Source: Hydractinia symbiolongicarpus (lineage: Eukaryota; Cnidaria; Hydrozoa; Anthoathecata; Hydractiniidae). Taken from it: 60,000 nucleotides of DNA. The DNA is taken from assembly GCF_029227915.1 (NCBI RefSeq), contig NC_079885.1:26415001-26475000 (forward strand), written 5' to 3'. Below, piece by piece: positions 53,250-60,000 of this stretch. A program made the translations under genes and the position numbers. Position 1 is the first letter of the stretch. Each line of letters opens with the position of its first letter. The notes under the pieces were generated by a model. The model searched no databases and was not told the origin of the DNA. It was given only the letters and a program-made list of their open reading frames with translations.

Positions 53250-54074
53250 TCATCTGAGCTCTTTCTGTCTCTCAGACAGACTGGCGTTAACCATTCTCAT
53301 ATCATTCCTTTCTAAACGGTCAAGATCTTCCTGCTTTACTACCCATGTCTCACTACCGTACATAACACTTCTTACACAGGCCTCATACAACCTACCTTTT
53401 ACCTCAATTGACAGGACTCTGCTAGTCAACAAAGGAAGTAACTCTCTAAACTTTTTCCAAGCAGAACCTATCCTGCAAGTAACACTTCTTCCAACACCCC
53501 CTTCACTGTCCAAAATATCACCTAAGTAACAGAAGTTCTCAACTATCTCTAGCGAGCCACTGTTGTACATCATTAAAGCTGGAAATACTTCATTCCCTAT
53601 AATCTCACTTTTGCAACACTTGCATACAAACTGTATGTCAGCTCTTAACCTTCCACTAATACTACTGGACTTCTTATGTACCCAATGCTTGCAAGTCTGG
53701 CAAAAAATTGAGTTACTACCAACCCCTTTCCTGCAAACTCCACAAGGCCACTTTCCAACTACAAGGTCACACTTGGCTGCAATGCTACTAATTATGACTT
53801 TAGACTTTGCTGTGTTTACCTTTAGCCCTTTCTCTTCTAGTCCTTTCTTCCACTTCTCAAACTTTTCAACTAATTCTTCCATCGACTCTGCTATGAGAAC
53901 CAAATCATCTGCATACAATAACTCCCATGGACAACCTGTTCTCAACTCCATCGACAGCGCTTCTAAGACTAGAATAAACATAAAAAGGACTAAGTACAGA
54001 ACCCTGATGTACACCAACATTGACACTAAATTCATCACTAAGTGAATCGTTAATCCTGACACGACTTCTAGCAT
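53250..54074 (-). pseudogene. Reverse transcriptase second half, zinc finger and tail of the minus-strand LINE
   Basis: Contains catalytic YADDLVLIAES, the CGVCRKG...FCQTCKHWVHKK finger (about residues 113-135) and VMYGSETWVVKQEDLDRLE. A second frameshift near 53250 moves the last part (RIKDVIQIRRLNWLGHLERM) into another frame at 53053-53253. Confidence 0.85.
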
Positions 54075-54759
54075 TGCTGTACATAGACTGTACCATCGTA
54101 ACTAGCCACTCATCCACACCTAATTTTCTTATAGCCCACCAAATAAATTTATGTGGTACTCTATCAAAAGCTCTCTCTAAATCTACAAAGGCAAAATAGA
54201 GATTCTTTCTCTTTCCGAAATACTTTTCCTGAAGCTGTCTGAGTAAAAATATTGCATCTGTAGTGCCACGCCCTGGAACAAAACCAAATTGCATCTTATC
54301 TATATTAATTCTTTCTCTAAGTAACTTATCAATCACTCTTTCAATAACTTTCATTACTTGATCAACCAACTTCAAACCTCTATAGTTACCCCTTTCTAAT
54401 GCATCACCCTTGTCCTTAAAACAATTCACTATTACACTCGACTGCCACTCACTCAGAATAGCACCATCCTTTATAATCTGGTTAGCAAGACTTGTAATAA
54501 GCTCAACTCCAATATATCCAGATGCTTTTATTATCTCTGCAACAATACCTGATACTCCTGCAGCCTTGCCAATCTTCAATTTCCTAATAGCCTCCACTAC
54601 CCATTCTGTCTTGATCTGCATAGCTGGCCCTTTTACAACATCATCATCAGACAAATTATCCTTGTCCCAATCAAACTCAGTGTTAAGCAACCTCTGATAA
54701 TGATTCTTCCAAGCTACCCTTTTCTCCTCCTCTGTGCTAGCCAAAACACCTTCTATCAT
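53905..54759 (-). pseudogene. Reverse transcriptase, first half, of the minus-strand LINE
   Basis: 284 codons with K-x-x-G-x-D-like (KAAGVSG), F-x-x-x-R-G-T-x-D-A, D-x-E-x-A-F-D-R-V and H-Q-G-S-V-L-S-P motifs. The frame is lost just after H-Q-G-S-V-L-S-P, so the Y-A-D-D motif lies in the next frame. Confidence 0.85.
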
Positions 54760-54768
54760 TACGTATAC

Positions 54769-54940
54769 ACACCTACAACATCTTGATTAGTCTAGAAAAC
54801 CTACAACATCTTGATTAGTCTAGAATCACCTACAAACAATTGATTAGTCTAGAATCACCTACAACATCCTGATTAGTCTAGAATCACCTACAAACAATTG
54901 ATTAGTCTAGAATCACCTACAACATCTTGATTAGTCTAGA
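54769..54940. repeat. 29-bp minisatellite, six units
   Basis: The unit is CACCTACAACATCTTGATTAGTCTAGAAT; some units read CACCTACAAACAATTGATTA instead. It sits exactly between the 5' end of the minus-strand LINE and the resumed plus-strand LINE. Confidence 0.95.
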
Positions 54941-54949
54941 AAATTTACG

Positions 54950-55533
54950 CGTATATAAACAGAAATCAAGAAAACATGAAGCAAGAAACATTGATAGAGA
55001 AATAACTGATGATTTCCTCTCTCTTAAAACTAACAAAAGTCCAGGATATGACAATAACAATTCAAATGTAGCTAAGAACTATCAAGATCAACTATTTGAA
55101 CCACTAAAACACATTTTTTCGATATCAATAAAAGAAGGTATTTTTCCCAAGCAATTAAAAATAGCATGAGTATCTCCAATTTTTAAAACTGGAGACAACT
55201 TGTTACAAACAAACATTAGACCAATACCATACTGTCCTGTTTCTCAAAATTACTTGAACGAATCATGTACAATAGATTATATAAATTTCTTTTAGAGCAT
55301 AACATTATATATGAAAAACAGTTTGGATTTCAACATACACATGCTACTGAACCTGCAATTGTCCAACTCGTTGAACAAATACCCCAGTCATTTAATGAAA
55401 ATAAATATACAATAGGTGTATTCATAGATTTATCAAAAGCCTTTGCCACCGTAGATCACGAAATTCTAATAAAAAAAAACTCGAATCTTATGGTATCAGA
55501 AACATATCACTGAATTGTTTTCGTAGTTATCTC
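54950..55533 (+). pseudogene. LINE fragment, RT first half (older, plus strand)
   Basis: Reads DFLSLKTNKSPGYDNNNSNV, IFSISIKEGIFPKQLKIA, a stop, SPIFKTGDNLLQTNIRPI, a frame change, then RIMYNRLYKFLLEHNIIYE-like sequence, KQFGFQHTHATEPAIVQLVE and IGVFIDLSKAFATVDHEIL. These are the ordered motifs of a jockey/CR1-like reverse transcriptase. It has many lesions and is older than the LINE inserted into it. Confidence 0.8.
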
Positions 55534-55660
55534 TCATCATCATCATTCTCGGCTTAACGTCTGTTTTCCATGCTAGCATGAGTTGGACGGGGTATAATAA
55601 TGACCCTCTTCCAATCTGAATCTGTGTTAGATCTAAACTCAACCTCCTCTGTATCTCTCT
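55532..55660 (-). mobile_element. Short 5'-truncated copy of the minus-strand LINE (3' tail only)
   Basis: About 110 bp closely matches 52917-53035, including GAATGATGATGATGA, CATGCTAGCATGAGTTGGAC (plus-strand reading) and ATTGGAAGAGGGTCATTATT. It splits the older reverse transcriptase between ...DHEILIKK and RKQFIRYE. Confidence 0.85.
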
Positions 55661-55960
55661 CAAAGAAAACAGTTTATACGTTATGAAAAAGGTAAAACTG
55701 ACTATGAACACATACTTTGTGGAGTACCTCAAGGCTTGATATTAGGCCGACTTTTATTTTTATTATACGTAAACAATTATTTTCACGAAAAAAAGTTAAA
55801 AATAAGTTAGCACAACAAACATTCCACAATAGTTTTGAGCTAATAAATAGTTTTCGTGAAAATAATCTAAGGCAGACAAAAATTGAACTAGTTTTGCTAT
55901 ATCTAAAAGAGGACCATGTCTATGGAATAACTTTATAGACAGAGATTTAAACAAGTTAAC
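55660..55960 (+). pseudogene. LINE fragment, RT palm (older, plus strand, continued)
   Basis: Reads QFIRYEKGKTDYEHILCGVP followed by QGLILGRLLFLLYVNN, the G-V-P-Q-G-S-I-L-G-P-L-L-F-x-x-Y-V-N-D motif with S-to-L and P-to-R changes. The Y-A-D-D region is lost in frameshifts beyond 55790. Confidence 0.8.
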
Positions 55961-56099
55961 ATCATTTATGTGTTTTTAATGTACTTACTAAACAGAGGAA
56001 CCACCTACAACGATCTACAACGACCTAAAACCATCTACAACAACCTACAACCAATACATTATGTACATTATTTGGGGACTTGTATTTTTTTTTTATCAA

Positions 56100-56400
56100 T
56101 GTTGTTGTGACTCAACTACAGACGGCGGCCCAACTTTGGACGCAGGACTGGCCCATCTTTAGACAGGACAACCCGTCACAAGACAGGTCGGTGTGGTCGC
56201 AGTTGGGATGGCCCATCTATTGACAGGCCTTGCCCAACTTTGGAAAAATGTATGCAAATTCGTCTTAATTTGGTACATGCCTAACTATTGACAAAGGAAT
56301 TTTCCTTTTTTAAAAACCGTGTCATCAGATAGGACAAACTCAACTGTACACTCAGATGGGAAAGAACTAACTATTGACAAACAATTCCCATGCTTTTGAA
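56100..56400. repeat. Short repeats GCCCATCTATTGACAGG
   Basis: Variants occur at about 56128 (GCCCAACTTTGGACGCAGG), 56149 (GCCCATCTTTAGACAGG), 56210 (GCCCATCTATTGACAGG), 56228, 56279 (CCTAACTATTGACAAAGG) and 56368. The same word is present inverted at about 51525-51555. Confidence 0.6.
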
Positions 56401-56639
56401 GCCTAAAAGCTTTAAAGACTCCAGAATTGCCTTTCTGGACCACTTCTGAAAATAATTGAAAGTTGGTTTACGTTAGATACAAGGTCTTGATGTGTGCAAA
56501 CACGCCAGTGTCGCCAGTGTCAAAAGATGGTCCGTCCCATATTTAGTGTTCTAAGTTAGGTCAGAATAGTGTCTTTGATCACTTCCAAAAATAAAGAAGG
56601 CTTTTGTGACGTTTTCAATTTCTGACTTTAAAGTAGGCT

Positions 56640-58100
56640 GGAAGTGACAATTTTTGACTTACCAAACTTTGGTTGGTGTTAAACTTAGGACACGTCCTTT
56701 AGCTAAAAGGCCGTGAAGGAACAATAAAAATTGACTTACTCTACTTCATTTTATGCATAGGTAATGCAAGTGACTTTTTTTGACTTACTTTTGGATTTGA
56801 CTTACCACATAGTTGCACTAGGATGGGCAATGACAAGATGTTACTTTAGTTTTTTTAAGGGAAAAATTCTGTCATTTTATCCTGGACTGGTTAAAGTAAA
56901 TAGTGAGTGATCATTTTTTACTTACTTTTAAGGTTATATGTGCCAAAATATGACTTACTTTCTATTTTCCATAACAGACAAAATACTTGATAGGTTGGTT
57001 ATATTTTTTCTTGCACACTTCTTACTTTGTCTACTATTAAGGCCACCACACAATGTTTTAAAGATACATGTGACTTTATTTGACTTACTGTTATTATTTT
57101 TGTGGAACATTTTTGATAATTTTAAACATTTTTAGTGATAAATCAGTGCTAGAACCTTTAATTATTAGTTATAAAAATACGTTTTTATGACCAAATGCAT
57201 GTGTCATTTATTGACTTACTCTTTGTTTATTTATGATAAGTGACCATGATATCTCATCCTTATCTTTTTTCTAATGAATCTTTGTTTTATTTCACAAGGA
57301 TTTATACTTTTAATTAGTTTTTGAGTATATTGTATATATTCTGTAGAAGTTAAAAAAAGCACCTTTAGTGTTGCCAAAAAGCTAATTTCATTAATGAACC
57401 CAGATATCGATAGTACTTCATAAGATAATTTGACAACAAATATATCTTCTTTTTTTTTGGGGGGGGGGGATTGAATTTTAGGCTTAGTGGTTCATAGAAA
57501 CTGACCAAAAGTAAGTCAAATAAAGGCACTTTATTATATTATTTTGTTTCTTAAACTATGTCTTAGGTTTATGTTCCCAGGAGTAATTTAAGGAATAACT
57601 TAATTTAAATATTTTTGACTTACTTTAACCATACCTAGTTATTTTCTGTGGTAAGTCAAAAAATAGCACCTCTATTACAACTTTCAAACTTCTCAATCAA
57701 TTTATACAGGCTGCTTCTATCTGTGATAAAAATTTTAAACTAAAATAACCAGGTAAGTCAATTTTATGCACATATTTTAATTTTTAGGGTGTTGAATAAT
57801 TGTTGAAAAGTAAGTCAAGAAAAAGCACAATTCCCTCCAAAAATTTGGTCACCTTTATATATTTGCACATATGTCAAGGTATAAGGTTTAAGTTTCCATG
57901 AATATTTTAAAGAAATATGTAATGTGAATGTTTTTGACTTACTTTAACTATACCTAGTCATTTTCTGTAGTAAGTCAAAAAATAGCACCTGTATCGCAAT
58001 TTTTAAGCTATACACCAATTTAAATAGGCTATTTCTACCAGTGATGAAATTTTAAGGCTAAAATAACCAAGTAAGTCAATTTTATGCACATTTTCAATTT
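56640..58100. repeat. Cluster of TTGACTTAC motifs with a 319-bp duplication
   Basis: TTGACTTAC or its reverse complement GTAAGTCAA (allowing one change) occurs about 16 times, at roughly 56658, 56731, 56775, 56806, 56917, 56950, 57078, 57209, 57510, 57615, 57652, 57755, 57810, 57932, 57969 and 58071. All copies left of 57480 are in the forward sense; to the right both senses alternate. Within this, 57560-57790 is repeated at 57880-58105 (offset about 319 bp). A run of ten G at about 57460 separates the two halves. There is no open frame of note. Confidence 0.85.
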
Positions 58101-58445
58101 TTTGGCCTTTTTTAAGAAAAAAAAAATGTCACACTATTTTTGGAACTGATCCTTTGCAACCAGCCATGTTTTGAATTAAATGACTTTCTACGTATTATTA
58201 TTTAGTACTCATATATGTAATACCTATATTCAATAAAACAAAAACGGAACCTATATAGTTCGAATATATAGTATTTGTTATTTTTAGAAGGAAAAAAATT
58301 GCAAAAATCAGCAGAGTAAAAATATAAACCTATATATATATTATAGCTCAACAAACAAAATTACGAGTATGAGGTGATACACAAGTTAAAGCCTATTTCA
58401 GACCTGCGTGAGCCAAACAAACTGCCAAAAAAAGGCGTCTAGCAA

Positions 58446-58938
58446 CCTTAAGTGGATAAATTTTGGTGAGGATTAAATTTGGCGAATTTGACGAATTACG
58501 GCGAAATTCGCCAAATTAAATACCCGCCAAAATTTTGATAACTGACTGTTTGCCACCTTAAAAACTCGCCAAATTTAAACAAAACAAAAAAAAATAGGGT
58601 TTTTTTAAATAAGAAAAGAAAAATGTTTTATTCCCCCAAAAACGACTTTTTCTTTATTGACGATGATGAAGAATTTTTAACTCTATAACAAATCTTGTAT
58701 TTATATATACGTGTATTATTATTCTTTATAAAACATTTCAAAACATAAAAATTCATTACTTTGTGTCATTCTCCAAAATAAATCCCCGCCAAAATAAACA
58801 TTTTTTGTATATATTCACCAAATGAAATTCTCGCCAAATTTTTTAAAATTTATCATTCGCCAAAACAAATCCCCGCCAAATATTTCATTTTAGTCATTCG
58901 CCAAATTAAATAATCGCCAAATTTCATCCACTTTAGGA
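58446..58938. mobile_element. Foldback MITE with CCTTAAGTGGAT ends and GGCGAA words
   Basis: The left end CCTTAAGTGGATAAATTTTG and the right end (reverse complement CCTAAAGTGGATGAAATTTG) form inverted repeats of about 48 bp. TTTGGCGAA/TTCGCCAAA and CCCGCCAAA words recur at least ten times through the element. It is about 490 bp and non-coding. The ends resemble those of the element at 27359. Confidence 0.8.
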
Positions 58939-59035
58939 CCTTCATTTTAGGTCGTTGTAGATCGTTGTAGGTCGTTGGAGATGGTTTTTAGGTCATTGTA
59001 GGTCGTTATAGGTTGTTGTAGATCATTGTCAAAAT

Positions 59036-59274
59036 CAAAAAACGCTCCGGTCTTGGCGCGCTAAGTCGAAGAAAGAAAAAAGAAGACTAAAGCTTGAAGA
59101 GCTCCTGCTTTGACAGCTAAGTCCTTTTTGATTTATTATATATTGTACTGCCTTTTTTACTTCATTTATATCTTTTTATTTCTTTAATTTGTTGTTTTGT
59201 AAGTTTTTAAATTATTGTTTTTGTTAATAAATTGTTTTTATCCCAGTCAGTTTTTTATCCATCTAGCATCTAAT
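59036..59274 (+). other. Probable 5' UTR of the plus-strand LINE
   Basis: Lies between the end of the inverted CTACAACGAC array and the ATG of the LINE ORF. It starts with a GC-richer block (CTCCGGTCTTGGCGCGC). No conserved promoter element is recognised; assignment is by position. Confidence 0.4.
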
Positions 59275-60000
59275 ATGGTAGCTTTGCTGTGTTGTGGGTT
59301 CCTGCTGCTCCTTCTGTGTAACATTGTAAGGAAATGGGCTTGCCTTAGATCCTTCAAACATAGTTTTGGAAGAGCACATAACCGTAGAATGATCTCTCTT
59401 CGACTTAAAAATAACTTTACTCAGGTAGGAAATCCCACATTTACGCTAAAACTGATTTTTGTGTTCGTTGTATTTTTGAGCAATACAAAACCTTCGTTCA
59501 AAAGTAGCTCACCCAACAACAACGAAATGAGTCGACTAGATAGGAGTTTCTTTTCTATCTCTTCACTTGATGCCTGCAATAGAGTTTCCGAAAGCCAGCT
59601 CACTCTCCAATTAAAATTAATGGCTTTATCAAAACTTAAGCCAAGCAGGCACAAGTATTTCTATTTTTTAATCCTCTTGTCAGGGGACATCTGCCTCAAC
59701 CCAGGTCCTGTTAAGTATCCCTGTTCTTCATGCTTAAAACCTGTGGCAAAAACACACAAAGCACTTTCTTGTGACAAGTGTGGATTATGGGCTCATAAAA
59801 AATGCGAGCGTATTTCTGATAAAAAATATCAACAATTTATGAAGACTCCTGAAGATAAACTGTTTTTCGTTTGCAGTCCCTGTCTTTCTCGTAATTTGCC
59901 CTTTGCTAATGAGGAGTCATTTGGTGACGAAATTCCGGACAACATCAATATTACTATTGATGAAAACTTTGATTTTGAGGCAATCAGAAATGGGAAGGGC
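59275..60000 (+). CDS. LINE ORF N-terminus with 2A-like motif and PHD-like finger (partial)
   Basis: An uninterrupted frame of 242 codons from ATG at 59275 to the window edge. Order: a hydrophobic N-terminus (ALLCCGFLLLLLCNIV), a basic stretch, a second hydrophobic segment (LKLIFVFVVFL), a third before SGDICLNPGP (59683-59712), then a Cys/His finger, YPCSSCLKPVAKTHKALSCD with KCGLWAHKKC, and an acidic tail (DEIPDNINITIDENFDFE). D-I-C-L-N-P-G-P is one change from the 2A consensus D-V/I-E-x-N-P-G-P, known from CR1/L2-type LINEs where it precedes the N-terminal domain. Endonuclease and RT would lie beyond 60000. The lack of stops suggests a young copy. Start choice is uncertain: ATGs at 59527 and 59620 are in the same frame. 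Confidence 0.8.
   Translation, partial: MVALLCCGFLLLLLCNIVRKWACLRSFKHSFGRAHNRRMISLRLKNNFTQVGNPTFTLKLIFVFVVFLSNTKPSFKSSSPNNNEMSRLDRSFFSISSLDACNRVSESQLTLQLKLMALSKLKPSRHKYFYFLILLSGDICLNPGPVKYPCSSCLKPVAKTHKALSCDKCGLWAHKKCERISDKKYQQFMKTPEDKLFFVCSPCLSRNLPFANEESFGDEIPDNINITIDENFDFEAIRNGKG

Larger units (their letters stand above)
52916..54762 (-). mobile_element. 5'-truncated non-LTR retrotransposon (minus strand) with TGA-repeat tail
   Basis: On the minus strand: RT fingers and palm (KNHYQRLLNTEFDWDKDN; IRKLKIGKAAGVSGIVAEII; QFGFVPGRGTTDAIFLLRQL; AFVDLERAFDRVPHKFIWWA; GVHQGSVLSPF), a frameshift near 54000, the catalytic LLYADDLVLIAESMEEL, a Cys-rich finger (KWPCGVCRKGVGSNSIFCQ, then CKHWVHKK), and the C-terminal YGSETWVVKQEDLDRLERND and NWLGHLERMEEDNW. 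The copy ends in a short TGATGATGATGA tail at 52917-52930. A zinc finger between RT and the tail domain is known in some LINE families of marine invertebrates; I do not assign a clade. It has few lesions, so it is a fairly young insertion into the older plus-strand LINE. Confidence 0.9.
55995..59035. repeat. Region bounded by inverted CTACAACGATCTACAACGACC arrays
   Basis: ATCTACAACGACCTAAAACC-type repeats at 55998-56052 face the inverted set GGTCGTTGTAGATCGTTGTA at 58950-59030. The words are near-tandem copies of CTACAACGAC. The two arrays could be the ends of a 3-kb element, or separate pieces of a common subterminal repeat. Confidence 0.5.

Noticed and set aside
53563-54045. 160-codon plus-strand ORF
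   Set aside because: Antisense shadow of the minus-strand LINE reverse transcriptase.

Overview
This is AT-rich, intron-dense metazoan DNA, probably from a non-bilaterian invertebrate such as a cnidarian. Evidence: GT-AG introns of 100 bp to over 10 kb, a ciliary gene, Copia-like and several LINE-type retroelements, and many small inverted-repeat elements. The species assignment is inference.

Positions 707-26355 (minus strand) carry the 5' third of a HYDIN orthologue, the giant ASH/MSP-domain protein of the axonemal central pair. I could join 34 exons in one continuous reading frame: 1613 codons from ATG at 26355 to a phase-0 donor at 707. The gene continues past the left edge. Its introns hold several MITE-like elements and a decayed Copia-like pol gene (22.9-24.0 kb).

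Positions 26356-28924 are intergenic. They hold an 18-bp coding-type minisatellite and a foldback element related to one at 58.4 kb.

Positions 28925-48928 (minus strand) hold a SOWAH (Sosondowah) family gene: the end of the N-terminal winged-helix-like domain, a Ser/acidic linker, ankyrin repeats and a basic tail. Its first exon or exons were not found. Two features stand out. First, two consecutive candidate 3-nt microexons (GGT, then TAT) supply the Gly and Tyr of the first ankyrin G-Y-T-A-L-H motif. Second, there are two alternative 3' ends, at stop codons 32152 and 28925. One intron (36058-47824) is filled by a putative element of about 11.6 kb. The element lies between AAC microsatellites, its ends repeat CACTTAGCGGGACA, an internal 205-bp satellite of 11-12 units amplifies the same motif, and it contains a wrecked tyrosine-recombinase-like gene.

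Positions 48929-60000 are repeat territory: a GPCR-like fragment, LINE fragments on both strands nested in one another, a 29-bp minisatellite, a region dense in TTGACTTAC motifs, a foldback MITE, and the intact start of a LINE ORF. That ORF has a 2A-like motif followed by a PHD-like zinc finger and runs off the right edge.
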